Positions 22,361-33,799 of a stretch of DNA of 64,000 nt are shown here, one piece after another. This DNA comes from Pardosa pseudoannulata (Eukaryota; Arthropoda; Arachnida; Araneae; Lycosidae), in contig CM063502.1 in NCBI GenBank assembly GCA_032207245.1, positions 63,706,044 through 63,770,043 on the forward strand, given 5' to 3'. The stretch's first letter is position 1. Every line of letters starts with the position of its first letter. The notes beneath the pieces are model-generated. The model saw only the letters and a list, made by a program, of their open reading frames with translations. It was not told the origin of the DNA and ran no database searches. Both the position numbers and the translations under genes were made by a program.

Positions 22361-22962
22361 TATATTGACTAAAGTAGTCACTTTTATAGACTTAGTACAA
22401 CAATCATTGTTAGAAAAGTAAATTTTAACGCTGTTTCATTACTCACATTTTAAAAATATTGGATGTTAATACGAAGCACCAATTTCTTATATTTTTTCTA
22501 TCGGTGGTATGTTACTGATACTTTGGCTCCGCCTCTTTTTTTTGGGATAAGGTCAATTTAACATTATGAACAACTATTAACACATTTACCAGATCATTTT
22601 TTTTCTTTAATAACTTTACCTCTTTAAATTTATTAAACAATCTTAAATCAAAATTTGATACACTCAGTAATTTGATTTCAAAAGCAACAGTATGTGATAA
22701 ATGAACTTATTAAATATTGCACTTGAACTTACTATAACACATGAGAAATTCAAACAGTAATAATAGCAAATCTAAGATAAATTGCATTTTATGATCAAGC
22801 TTAATTTGATATTGATGTGAAAGCAAGTGAGAATAACATAGCATTAAAATCTGAGCAGAATGTGTAAATTTAATGCGTAAGAAATGTAAGCATTTAAATA
22901 TTATATTAATAATGTATTTAAAAATAAAGTCATGTAACAACTGTGTTACAAAAAATATATAT

Positions 22963-24121
22963 GTTACGGCCAAAGCTCAAAGTTCAACCAGTTCCTGAAT
23001 TAGGCAGGCCAAATTGCCTCACAATGACTGGTCAATGTCCGATCTTTCCTTGATTTCGGGGTTTGGCCAGCCAATTCGGGAACTGGCAGGAGGCGATCGG
23101 CCAAAGCGAGAAGAAAAAGGTCATGAGCAAATTTGGGGTGTTAGTATACATCGTAATGCTAATGATAATCACATTATAGCTGTCACAGAGGAGTTTTCCG
23201 GCGAATCCGCCCCTCTTAGTCGCCTATGATCGTCCTATGAAACAAAGGCCAAGGTGGTACGGTAGCCCTAGGTGGGCTGTAGTCTGAAGGGAGAAGTTTT
23301 AGTGAGTGAGGATCTCATAGTACCAGACACCTTCTGGTCTCATAGAAATTTTCCATCTCTTGGAAAAAACAACAACAACAACAACAAAAAGGTAATCACG
23401 TTACTACTGAATTAGTTTATTGCAGAAAATTATCAGTATCATCACTTGTTACAACAAGATGAACTTTTATGACATTTCGAATTGCACAGCAGTTTGTTAT
23501 TTTTACGTCTGCAGCCCAACATACTACGTTCGTCAGGAGAAGCCATGGGAAAAAAATCTATAGAAAAACAATATGATACTCTCAAATCACGCGGCGATCC
23601 CTTTCGTGGTTTAGCAGTTAATGTACATATATAAGTATTAAATGAAACTAAAGAATCTAACATAAATAAGAAACACCTATTTAATCAACACTTTAAGTGC
23701 CCAAACTTTTATCAGGTGTAAAGAAAAGTTTTCACTATATATTGCTTGAAATTAACTGATTAAACAGTTTTAATAGTGCTTACATTTAAGAAAAAAATTT
23801 AATAGATTTATAGGATGTTCCCACAGGGGAACAATGTTTGGAAAGCATGTACAAGTTCTTGAAACTGAGTTTTATCCACAGTTTAACAAAAAAAAAAAAA
23901 AAAAGAATATTGAAATGGCTTACCTGTCCGGGGAGACCATACTCGAACTCAGCACATCGAACATTGGCCATGGAGTTCCAGGCTCTTCGGGAAGTGGCCA
24001 GCCAAAGTCGCATATACGCTATTTTTTTCCAGTACATCTGATATTGGCCACAAGCCCCGGCCAATGTGTGGTTTGGCCGGCCAATTCGGGAACTAGCCGA
24101 ACTTCGGGCTTTGGCCATAAC
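22963..24121. mobile_element. Inverted-repeat element with GGCCAAA-rich ends
   Basis: The left end reads GTTACGGCCAAAGCTCAAAG. The right end reverse complemented reads GTTATGGCCAAAGCCCGAAG, and similarity continues about 50 bp through GTTCCCGAATTGGCC-like sequence. Each end is flanked by ATAT. The words GGCCAA/TTGGCC and AATTCGGGAACT recur many times in both subterminal regions (22967-23110 and 23930-24120). No transposase is visible. I cannot place it in a named superfamily. Frames at 23014-23229 and 23786-24145 are by-products. Confidence 0.75.
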
Positions 24122-24233
24122 ATATAATTTATTAATCCAAAGCAAACATCGTGAGTAGCGATAGCTCTCAAAATGTCAGACTAATTCAAAAGGAATAGCG
24201 CGTGCGGAACGACAAAACTTCCCGATAAACAAT

Positions 24234-24344
24234 ATGGGCTGTTCAAAAACGTCAAAATCTTCATTGAATCAGTTGGTGGGAAAGCGAATAGCTCATCTTA
24301 GTGCATTTTACGTGCGCCGATGTCGGAGAACGACAGTCGTCTAA
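24234..24344 (+). CDS. Candidate small frame with an N-myristoylation-like start
   Basis: ATG at 24234 opens 36 codons ending TAA at 24342. The product begins MGCSKTSKSS: Gly2, Cys3 and Ser residues at positions favoured for N-myristoylation plus palmitoylation. It then continues LNQLVGKRIAHLSAFYVRR, with a basic end. The context ACAATATG is acceptable. A donor-like TCG|GTAAGT lies just downstream (about 24364). I do not recognise the protein, and a frame this short can arise by chance. The segment is less AT-rich than its neighbours. Confidence 0.2.
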   Translation: MGCSKTSKSSLNQLVGKRIAHLSAFYVRRCRRTTVV

Positions 24345-24995
24345 GATTTATCTCTGTCCTGTCGGTAAGTGGAAAAGTGCTCTATCGGTCAATAAAGTGT
24401 CAAACCTGAAGATGTCCCAGAAGTTTCTGTTTACTGTAGCGTCAGGAAGTGTTTTATTAATATTTTTTATTTTAATTTCATTTTTATTTATTTATTTAGT
24501 TTTCGTTTAATCTGTTTCTGATCCCCAGAAGGGAGAAAGAAGCGCTCCGTTTCCTCACGCTCGAAAATTGGCTATCACATCCAGAACCGAATTCTTTTTA
24601 AGATTAGGCCTAAAGCCTTATACAGTGACATTTCTCGGGAATAATGCGTATTCAAGACATAATAAACTACATCAAATGAAATATTGGATTGTTATTTGTT
24701 AAACGGTGTTTTAACACTTCCCGTGAAATAGTATCTATATAAATAAAGAGGAGTGTCTGTAAACACGATTGAACCGAATCGAAGAAAGCTATATGCATAA
24801 AATTTAATACAAGGGTTTTTCATGACACCGTGCGAAACTTCTCGGAGCTTTTCAAAATAGAATTAGTTTTTGTTTATAAATAAACAATCCTTTCATAGGT
24901 TTTTCAGGACCGAAACGTCCGATACCTTTAGCCGTTGTGTAGCATAAAAGTAGACCCCAATGTTCCAAAATCCAACTAGTTACAAACCTCTAAGT
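24345..24995. other. No gene supported
   Basis: A short hydrophobic frame starts MSQKFLFTVASGS (ATG about 24412), but its hydrophobic end is a T-rich tract, so it is probably accidental. The rest is AT-rich. Confidence 0.35.
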
Positions 24996-25940
24996 CAGTG
25001 ATTCTCAACCTTTTTTTTTTTGTCACGGCACACTTTTAACGATTTCAAAACGAGGCGTCACACAAAGAAAAAGATAAGTTAAAAGTTTTTTTACTTACCT
25101 ATAATATACTGTGTAAAATAGTTTATGATAATAATTTTGAATTAAAATGAAACAATATGCACTACAAAAATAACAGTAAGTTTATTAAGAGATTAATTAC
25201 AAGTTTATAATAAGAATACTTTTAATGCAAAATTTGAGTTTGAAGTTTTTTGATAAAGGAACGAAAACTTTCAGAATTCTCATATGTAATATCTTCCAAT
25301 AAACACGATCTTGCACAGTAATAATACATACTTATAGTATGCATTTTGTTGTGCGATGTCAGCTTTAAATTGTTATTGCCAGATAATCAGACAAGCTACT
25401 ACATTTCTTGATTGTACTACAAGAAGTTTTCTCCTCTTACGATGTCGATACATCACTCAACTATTTCTAGAAATAAAAATTTTCCTAGCTTGTCAAAAAT
25501 TTTAAATGGAAAATAAAAATCGAAAAATATACATTTCTAAAAATTTGGCGGCACACTTCAAGAATATGGCGGCACAAAAATGTGTCATTGAAATAATGAT
25601 GCAGAACTAGTCAAGAGGTAAATTAAACTTTGGGAGGGTAAACTTACAATTATCATTTATTAAGGAATTTACGATCAAATTTTATTAATTTAGTGATGTA
25701 AGATAACAAAATCAACAAAAGACTCAGAAATGATAGAGGAAATGACATTTGGAAGACCATAAGGAAACATTCCATAATGAAATTTGAAGTTTTATCTGCT
25801 TATATTTGTTTCACCACTAAACTATTTTTTGAAATAAAATTTTCCTCGCTGGTTGAACATTTCGAGTGTAAATTAAAAATCGAAAAATAGACATTTCTAA
25901 AATTTGGCGGCACACTTCAAGACTTTGGCGAGAATCACTG
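24996..25940. mobile_element. hAT-like MITE (third hAT-type element)
   Basis: The left end is CAGTGATTCTCAACC; the right end reverse complemented is CAGTGATTCTCGCC. CAGTG-TTCTCAA is a widespread hAT terminus. The flanks CTCTAAGT (before) and CTTTTAAGT (after) look like a decayed 8-bp duplication. An internal near-direct repeat (TTTGGCGGCACACTTCAAGA at 25543 and 25902) shows that the right end was duplicated. No transposase. Confidence 0.75.
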
Positions 25941-26029
25941 CTTTTAAGTCAGAAGTGAATTCGAACCCACTGGTTCAGATACCAAAAGGAAGAGCACCCT
26001 ATCGATCATCGCCCTGAAATTTTATTGCG

Positions 26030-26345
26030 ATGATCTCATCTTCAACCAACTTGATTGGTCTGGGCTAGACAATCACCGGCTGCAAACAAGGGAGTCTCCG
26101 GAATTTCGTGTCGGCGAAAGATCTAACGCCGCGGCGACCCCTTTGAAGACTTGTGCCACCGATGATCACCTTTCTTGGTTGTCTGCTGGGCGCCCGGTTG
26201 TCTGCCCTGTTGTTCCGCTACCTGTAGGACACAAAAGTTTAGCCATCGTGGTGCCAGGGAAACAACTCCTTTGTCTCCACATACACGAAGTATATTTCTC
26301 AAACTCTTTCGAGAAACAAAGTCTTTGTGAAAGAGGCAAGCCGTT

Positions 26346-26349
<4 letters not shown>
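26030..26349. mobile_element. Truncated LTR, 3' part, same family as 18344-19451
   Basis: Aligns with 19140-19451: GATGATCTCATCTTCAACC, GGTCTGGGCTAGACAATCACC, GTAGGACACAAAAGT, CATCGTGGTGCC, and the end GCCGTTACA. The terminal ACA is followed at once by a (TA)n tract. The left part of the LTR is missing. Confidence 0.8.

Positions 26350-26402
<53 letters not shown>
26350..26402. repeat. (AT)n microsatellite
   Basis: About 52 bp of AT repeats starting directly after the LTR end at 26349. Confidence 0.95.
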
Positions 26403-26550
26403 GTATAATATTCCAGAGATTCTAAAAATATATAGTTTTTATAGTTTTCTACCATTGAAATCTTTAAAATTTTAAATTTAGAGCTTTTTTTTCCTTTTTT
26501 AGTACCATTTGTTATCATTACCACATGTTTCAAATTTGGCTCATTGTGTA

Positions 26551-26552
<2 letters not shown>

Positions 26553-26598
<46 letters not shown>
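26553..26598. repeat. (ATT)n microsatellite
   Basis: About 15 ATT units. Confidence 0.95.
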
Positions 26599-26599
26599 T

Positions 26600-27157
26600 T
26601 ACCTCTAGCGAACCAAAAATTATTTATGTAAGCAACATATAATTTTTAATGCAACTCTGAATATTCGAATATTGTGTACATTATGATTACTAAAGAATTA
26701 AAAGTGGTATGCAGTTTTTTTTATGGCCAAACTTCAAACTGCAGGCTCAGGTGGAGTGTGCAAGCGCCGGAGGAAAAGTATTGTCAGAAGAGAATATAGA
26801 ATAGGGATTGTATTATCACGTGGACTAAGAGCTTCGAAAGCGAAACTAACGTGGATGGATCAAATCTCGTGGGCCTAAAGGAAAAATAAGCTGGATGCAA
26901 TTTTGAACTCCGTATCAATGAACTTCATCCGCTTTTATTTAATGAGAGCAGGAGAATTTTGTGAGGTAACATACGTAACTCTGGGCAGTAGTTCCGACAC
27001 TCAAGGTAGTTCTAAGCTGTCCCACCCTGCGGAACTACCGTGGCTGATCGTGTTCAGAAAATGTATAAAAGTCATCCTAGCTGAAAGCGTCCACTGTCAA
27101 CTTAATATTTCTCTAAATAATCTCTAAACTTTTAATGTCCTTAAGCAATTCGAATTG
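26600..27157. other. Unassigned stretch with a TATA-like signal
   Basis: A GC-richer patch (26740-27110) precedes GTATAAAAGTCATCC (about 27063), a good TATA-box match. The patch may be an LTR or promoter fragment, but no partner copy lies in the window. The frame at 26903-27127 is unrecognised. Confidence 0.3.
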
Positions 27158-27266
27158 GTGAATTATCTAGGAGGTTATCTATGGTGAATTTATCTAGGAG
27201 GTTATCTATAGTGAATTTATCTAGGAGGTTATCTATGGTGAATTTATCTGGGTTATCTATGGTGAA
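27158..27266. repeat. 27-bp minisatellite, four units
   Basis: Four tandem copies of GTGAATTTATCTAGGAGG followed by TTATCTATG. The last unit is shortened. It abuts the satellite array and shares its GTGAATTTTC word, so it probably arose from a satellite monomer edge. Confidence 0.9.
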
Positions 27267-27279
27267 TTTTCAGTTAAAT

Positions 27280-29347
27280 ATTCCGGGAATTATCTAGAAA
27301 ACTTTTGATACCACAAAATGAAAAGAAATAGTAAGGTGGATTAATACTCAATAAAATTTTATTTTTTTCTAAATAATTAGTGTTTTAAGTAATTTTACTT
27401 TGAAAATGAGGAATGTTAACATTCATTCCGACTTTATAATACGTACGCAATTTTTGACGTTCGTTAGCAATTTGAATAAGTGAATTTTCCGGGAATTGTC
27501 TAGAAAACATCTGATACCACAAAACCAATAAAACAAATTTGATAATATTCAGTGAAATTTTCCTTTTTTTAAATAATTTATTTTTCAAAGTTATGCAGCT
27601 ATGAAAATGACGCCTGATAAAAGGTATAAGACACCTTAATATTTACATATATTTTTATGTTCGTAAGCAACTCATATTGGTGAATTTTCCGGAAATTTTC
27701 TAGAAAACTCTAGATATCCCAAAATCAAAATAGAGGGGTTGATTTAAATTCAGTAAATTATTTCTTTTTGTAAGTAATTAGATTTTTAAGAAACTGCCAG
27801 ATTGTAAAGTGGTTAGTTTATTGTAACCCACTCGGTGGGCTCGGATTCGATTCAAGAGTAAAGCTTAGATGCATTTTTGCTGTCTGTTCGTAAGGATCCA
27901 AGCTGCCTTACCTATATGGTGCTCCCACAATAAAAAAAACAACAAAATCCATCAGTATGGGGAATACTATTGACAAAGGCAAGTGCTCCTCACTGAGAAA
28001 AAAAAGTTTTTTTTAGGTTATACTTTGAAAATGAGATCTGTTTAATGGTATTAGACTTTTTAACATTTACTCAAATTTTAGTGTCAGTAAGCTATTCCAA
28101 TGAATGGATTTACCGAGAATTATCTAGAAAACATCTGATACCACAAAATTAAAAGAAAAATTGATTAACATTCAGTAAAAGCTTTATTTTTAAAAAATAA
28201 TTTTTTTAAAGTTATACAACTTTGAAAATGACTAATACTAAAAGGCATCTGACTGTTTAATATTTTTGTAATTTTTTTTATGTCCATAAGCAATTTGAAA
28301 TGGTGGATCTTCAAGGAATTAGCTGGAAAACGTTCGTTATCTAAAATCAAAAGAAAGAGGTAATTAACATTCAGTAAAATTTTCATCTTTAAAAATTAAT
28401 TTTTTTTAAAGTTATACAACTTTGTAAATGACTACTACTAAAAGACATGTGACTCCTTAATATTTATGCAATTTTTTTTAATGTCCATAAGCAATTTAAA
28501 ATGGTGGATCTTCAGGGAATTAGCTCGAAAACGTTCGTTATCTAAAATCCAAAGAAAGAGATGATTAACATTCAGTAAAATTCTCATTTTTAAAAATTAA
28601 CTTTTTTAAAGTTATGCAACTTTGAAAATGACTAATACTAAAAAGCATCTGAGTCTTTAATATTTTTGCAATTTTTTTTTAATGTTCATAAGCAATTTGA
28701 AATGGTGGATCTTCAGGGAATTAGCTAGAAAACATCGTTATCTAAAATCAAAAGAAAGAGGTAGATTAACACTGAGTACAATTTTCATTTTTAAAAATTA
28801 ATTTTTTTTAAAGTTATACAACTTTGAAAATGACTAATACTAAAAGGCATCTGACTGTTTAATATTTTTGTAATTTTTTCTTATGTCCATAAGCAATTTG
28901 AAATGGTGGATCTTCAGGGAATTAGCTAGTAAGCGTTCGTTATCTAAAATCAAAAGAAAGAGGTAATTAACATTCAGTAAAATTTTCATCTTTAAAAATT
29001 AATTTTTTTTAAAGTTATACAACTTTGTAAATGACTACTACTAAAAGACATGTGACTCCTTAATATTTATGCAATTTTTTTTAATGTCCATAAGCAATTT
29101 AAAATGGTGGATCTTCAGGGAATTAGCTCGAAAACGTTCGTTATCTAAAATCCAAAGAAAGAGATGATTAACATTCAGTAAAATTCTCATTTTTAAAAAT
29201 TAACTTTTTTAAAGTTATGCAACTTTGAAAATGACTAATACTAAAAAGCATCTGAGTCTTTAATATTTTTGTAATTTTTTCTTATGTCCATAAGCAATTT
29301 GAAATGGTGGATCTTCAGGGAATTAGCTAGTAAGCGTTCGTTATCTA

Positions 29348-29384
<37 letters not shown>

Positions 29385-29740
29385 TTAACATTCAGTAAAA
29401 TTTTTCTTTTTAAAAATTAATTTTTTTTTAAAGTTATACAACTTTGAAAATGACTACTATTATAAGGCTTCTGACTCCTTAATATTTTTGCAATTTTCTA
29501 ATGTCCATAAGCGATTTGAAATGGTGCATCTTCAGGGAATTAGCTAGAAAAAGTTTGTTATCTAAAATCAAAAGAATGAGGTATATTAACATTCAACAAT
29601 TTTTTTTTTCATTTTTCTAAATAGTTTTTAAGTCATGCAAGTTTGAAAATGAGATCTGTTAAATGGTATAAGATCCTTTAATATTTACGCAATTTTTGAT
29701 GTCTGTAACTAATTGGAATCGGTGAATCTTCATGGCATTG
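27280..29740. repeat. Satellite array, ~202-bp monomers, partly in a trimeric higher-order repeat
   Basis: The marker GGTGGATCTTCA recurs at about 28300, 28502, 28703, 28905, 29107, 29309 and, changed, 29523: a period near 202 bp. Monomer types differ by AAAGGCATCTGACTG, AAAGACATGTGACTCC and AAAAGCATCTGAGTC and follow in that order twice (from about 28240 and 28845), giving a ~605-bp three-monomer unit. Outer monomers (27480, 27680, 28090 and 29640 onward) are more diverged. One monomer is interrupted by a tRNA-like insertion, another by a long A-run (29350-29382). Non-coding. Confidence 0.92.
27798..28012 (+). mobile_element. tRNA-like SINE insertion within the satellite
   Basis: The monomer is broken between TTTTTAAG and GTTATACTTTGAAAATG. 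The insert carries AAGTGGTTAGTTTATTG (A-box-like), GGATTCGATTCAAG (B-box-like) and CTGTCTGTTCGTAAGG before an A-rich stretch. It differs from SINE family A except for the general plan. Confidence 0.6.
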
Positions 29741-29749
29741 TGACACTCC

Positions 29750-29954
29750 CAGTGGCCGCTTTCGATTGGCTCAGGTCCGATTGGCTTCAGGTTACGTTCT
29801 TCAGTACAACCCAAATATTGCGGAAGAAATCTGCCAGGATCTCGCAAATGCAGTTTTACCCTCTGTTAGGGGGGAGAAGACTTATCGCATCAATTCCTTC
29901 ATCGTCGCGGACGTTCTGCAAGAACCTCTCATTGTTTCCAGAGGTCGAATCAAA
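29750..29954 (+). promoter_or_regulatory. Promoter and 5' leader candidate upstream of 29955
   Basis: A GC-richer segment begins just after the satellite. It has two GATTGGCT inverted CCAAT boxes (29764-29771 and 29779-29786), then TTCAGTAC (about 29800), matching the arthropod initiator TCAGT. No TATA box is seen, which fits an initiator-type promoter. The remaining ~150 nt would be the leader to the ATG at 29955. Confidence 0.4.
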
Positions 29955-30022
29955 ATGTGTGAACTCCACGTTTTTTGCGCGGTTATTATACTATTGGCGG
30001 TATTTTGCAGTACCATTCTGTG
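29955..30022 (+). CDS. Candidate first coding exon encoding a signal peptide or membrane anchor
   Basis: The ATG lies in a strong arthropod context (ATCAAAATG). The 22 codons read MCELH, then the hydrophobic run VFCAVIILLAVFCST, then ILW, and end at CTGTG|GTATGT, a good splice donor. This is the usual layout of a first exon carrying a secretory signal peptide: short N-region and 15-residue hydrophobic core. The frame is also open upstream to about 29721, so translation could begin earlier, but no ATG is available there in frame. No downstream exon was identified; the intron may leave the window or be filled with the transposons that follow. The protein cannot be named. Confidence 0.35.
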
Positions 30023-30471
30023 GTATGTAATTTCATTTTTGTATTACCTTTCGTAGCTTGAGCTAAATTTTAAGTCATTGTTAAGATTATTTCATTTTTA
30101 ATTCATCTTGATCTAATAAAAACGCGTAAAATATTTACAGTGAAGGCTATACTGTTAAAAAAAGAGAAGGTTCCCATATATTTATTATGGAAAGACACTT
30201 TAATTTAGAGAAATATGTGATGGAAAAGAAATTTATTTTCCTTGAAAATTTCATTTCTTAAAATGATATTTTATGATTTCTAAAATTACAGCTTGTTTGC
30301 ATGTAAAGTCCAACTGTAAGTTTAACGCTGTTAAGAGAGTTGGTTGAATTTCTCTCATAAGTTCATAATAGTTAAAATTTGATATATTAATCTATAAATA
30401 TTCAGGAATAATGTATGATTCAGGCGTTAATAAATTGGTAAAATGGAAGTTCTTTGATCATTGTTTAAAAA
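30023..30471. other. AT-rich stretch, possible intron start
   Basis: Low-GC sequence following the splice donor. No acceptor plus coding exon could be identified. Confidence 0.3.
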
Positions 30472-30592
30472 TTTTTATATATAAAATTCTTCTCTCCTTG
30501 TGTTTGTAACAGAACTCCTCCTAAATGGATGGACTGATATTGATGAAATTTTGTGTATGTAATAAAGTTGATTCGAGAATGGTTTAGATTAA

Positions 30593-31223
30593 CCCTCTAA
30601 GCGGTTCGCACGTACAATTCCGCCAAACCGATGATGATTTCAAAACGTACAATTTTCGACCTCCGAAAATGGATGTAATGTACATTTTTGCCAGTGCTTT
30701 CCCCCATGGAGTTTTGAGGTAGGAGGGTCAGGTCGATTGTTTAGGAACTGCACTCCTCTTTCACTGACATTTCTTGAGGGATGCACCCCTACCCCCTGAG
30801 ACACAAAGACGCTGATAGCTTTTCATGGCTTTGTAAATCTCTATTTCGAAGTATTTCGTTTGCGGTAACAGATGCATCTCTAATTGCACCACTTAAATAT
30901 CTTCGATGACTTTCGTAAAAAATATAAATAAGTCTCTCAAAGAATATTTTTATTTGTACTTTTAGAATCCATTATTTCTTATGGGATAATATTCCAGACT
31001 TGACGAGCTTTATATGTATTAAAAATTAACAGTCTATAATATCTATTTATATATCTGTATATAACCGGAAGTAAAGAGACAATAACGAGGGTGGGTTTCC
31101 CGTATTCCATCCTAGTCGACAAAGGGCGAAGGAAAAAATCCTAGAACGCTTTGGCTATTGACACAATAAACCTTTAGCTTATTTTTTGGAGATTTTTTTC
31201 CATGATGTGTTCCACTCGGAGGG
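30593..31223. mobile_element. piggyBac-like MITE nested in Helitron copy 1
   Basis: Flanked by TTAA on both sides (30589-30592, 31224-31227). Ends: CCCTCTAAGCGG and, reverse complemented, CCCTCCGAGTGG. Copy 2 of the Helitron reads TAGATTAACAATTTGATCC uninterrupted with a single TTAA, which is the empty site. Length 631 bp, non-coding. The piggyBac assignment rests on the TTAA target and CCCT ends. Confidence 0.92.
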
Positions 31224-31323
31224 TTAACAGTTTGATCCGATAGAAAATGATTTTTATTAAAAATACAGAATTGTGTGCTTATTCAGATTATTATAATGCC
31301 GCTTGAAACCCTTCACTGCCAAT

Positions 31324-31397
31324 GTATCTGTGGCGCAGTGGTCAGCGCAGCGGGCTTTAGTACGAGAAGTCCCAAGTTCGAATTCCCGTACAGGCGG
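31324..31397 (+). other. tRNA-like module with Pol III A and B boxes inside the Helitron
   Basis: A box TGGCGCAGTGG (31331-31341) and B box AGTTCGAATTCC (31375-31386), about 33 nt apart, as in tRNAs. D-arm (GGCGCAGTGGTCAGCGC) and T-arm-like segments are present, but the acceptor ends do not pair convincingly, so it is not a functional tRNA gene. Confidence 0.75.
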
Positions 31398-31586
31398 TGG
31401 AGTAATTTTAATTTAATCTAATTACGTTTGTGATGACCGTACGCGTGGTGGCGTCAAGTATTTTTAAAATAATTTTTTTCCTTACTTTTTTCGTCAAAAC
31501 AGTTCAATTTATAATTTGTTAAAAAACATTTTACAATTTTTGGTTTACAGCGTTAAAACAGGACAACGTTTGTCGGGTCGTCTAGT

Positions 31587-33060
31587 ATATTTATATATTT
31601 TGAAAAATGATCTTTAAATATAATTTATAACAGGGAGGGCAAACCTATGGTCTATGGAGAAGTTTTGTGTGATTTACTATCTTCTTGTGAAAATGGGAAT
31701 GTTTTACATGTTGACTATCTTCTAGTAAAAGCTTAATATACATTTATCATTTACAGTTTTATTTTATATGCGTATATTCCAAGTGTAAAGAATGTAAAAT
31801 TTAATTCAAAAAATAATTTAATGCACAGTTAAGTACAGAAATATCATTAAATGTAACCTATGTCACACAAATAGGCTATTGGAATAAATAGAGGCAATCG
31901 GTCAAAATTGAAATACACTGCAAATTATTTCTTTTATATTCAGAAAAAGACGTTAAAAGGTACAAAAAATAAGGTTTAGATATTTCTTTTCCCGTATACT
32001 TAAATTTTAATTTAATGTATTTTTGATTTTAAATATTTATCATTTAAAGTTGTGGATTATGTTTTACATGTTGTGGATATGGTTTTATATAAGGGAAAAA
32101 AAAAACATAATTTTCACTTCTTTTTCCTTGAAAGTTTCTATATAAAAGGAGTGCAGTCTATGGCTTATGTGATATCAAACGAAGTGGACTTATAAGATTG
32201 AAAGTTTGACTAGCACTGATTTATAGGATTGAAAATTTTGAATTTAGTATTCTGGTCTGACAACTTTTCTTCAGTTACCTTTCCCATTATGTATTACTAA
32301 TTCAGATTACTACTGGACCCGATCCCATGCTTACATCTCCCTCCTCAGGTATAATTGGGATAAAAGAAACATGTTCTGAACATTATACTCGAATTCAAAT
32401 TAATTTTACTAAACTTAATCTATTGTTTTTGCTTTGTTTAGCTCTCAAAATTATTTTGGCTAGCTTTAATCTTTGTTTTTTAAAAGATATTGTTTATTTA
32501 CAATAAAACTACAAGTGCCTAGCTCAAAACGTTTCATCTTCATCCAGCAATTTGATACAATTTCTTTTATCTCATACATCAATCTTTATCCATCAATCAA
32601 CTAAATCTCATCAGTATTTCCCTTTCGTTTTTTCTTCTATTTTCTTGCATCATTTCAATTGAAGTTATTGTTGCGGATTAATCTGCAAATAAAATATTTT
32701 AAAGTCTTGCTGCAAATAAAATATTTTAAAGCCCAATTCTTAGGGATGGCTGCTTGCACAGAGGATCGAAACAAGATTGCAATGGTTCGCGGGGGCATAG
32801 GGTGCTATGCTAGGATACTGGGTTTTAGTCAGTAAGTCTCACAAAATGTTTCTTTGTGCTTTACAGACGTGAAAAATAAATATGTAGGTCTGAATGTCCT
32901 TTCTCTTAGGGGGGGGGGGGTTGACCGTTGGGAGAGAAGTAAGGAATCAAAAGCCTCTCCGCTCGAGGGAGAGGAAATAGAGTAGCACCACAAATACTTT
33001 TAGGCAGCCCGCTGTGCGTTATGAAAGGCAAAATGCAACTATATAGGCAGCTTTATGATA
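31587..33060. other. AT-rich stretch without recognisable gene
   Basis: Contains a TATA-like CTATATAAAAGGAGTGCAG (about 32139) and a G-run (32910). No gene seen. Confidence 0.35.
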
Positions 33061-33150
33061 GAAAAGGAAAGGATTGTCTTTTGGTACTTGAGGCCATGGG
33101 TTCAGATCCCATTACTGATATATGTATTCATAACCGCTCAAAATTTAAAC
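33060..33150 (+). mobile_element. Short tRNA-like SINE fragment
   Basis: CATGGGTTCAGATCCCATT (B-box-like) followed by GTATTCATAACCGCTC, which parallels 'GATGTTCGTAGCCGTTC' of SINE family A. Probably an old family A relative. Confidence 0.4.
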
Positions 33151-33312
33151 TAAATCAACAAAAAATGTAGATTTCATACAGAGTTAAAAATATAAATGTC
33201 AAAGATACAGTTATAAACTGCCTTCATTTAGCTATTAATGTTTCTCAGAATTCATTTTTTTTTTAGCTTTAAATACACTTTACAAAATGGTAGAGTAATT
33301 TAAGTCTTCAAC

Positions 33313-33793
<481 letters not shown>

Positions 33794-33799
33794 TATATA

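Larger units (their letters stand above)
30472..31586. mobile_element. Non-autonomous Helitron, copy 1, with nested MITE
   Basis: The 5' part reads TTTATATATAAAATTCTTC then CTCCT, TGGACTGAT and TGATGAAATTTTGTG, a layout I know from arthropod Helitrons. The 3' end has the hairpin GACAACGTTTGTC followed by GGGTCGTCTAGT, matching the Helitron rule of a hairpin and CTRRT. It lies between host A and A/T with no target duplication. A tRNA-like module lies at 31324-31397. Compared with copy 2, it holds an extra 631-bp MITE at TTAA. No Rep/helicase is encoded. Confidence 0.85.

Noticed and set aside
24412..24510. Hydrophobic small protein starting MSQKFLF
   Set aside because: The hydrophobic part is encoded by a T-rich low-complexity tract, which gives Phe, Leu and Ile by chance.
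27280..29740. Regularly spaced repeats that might suggest a CRISPR array
   Set aside because: The repeats are contiguous 202-bp monomers with no unique spacers, in an animal-like genome.
31324..31397. A functional tRNA gene
   Set aside because: The A and B boxes are good but the acceptor stem does not pair, and the segment is part of a repeated Helitron.
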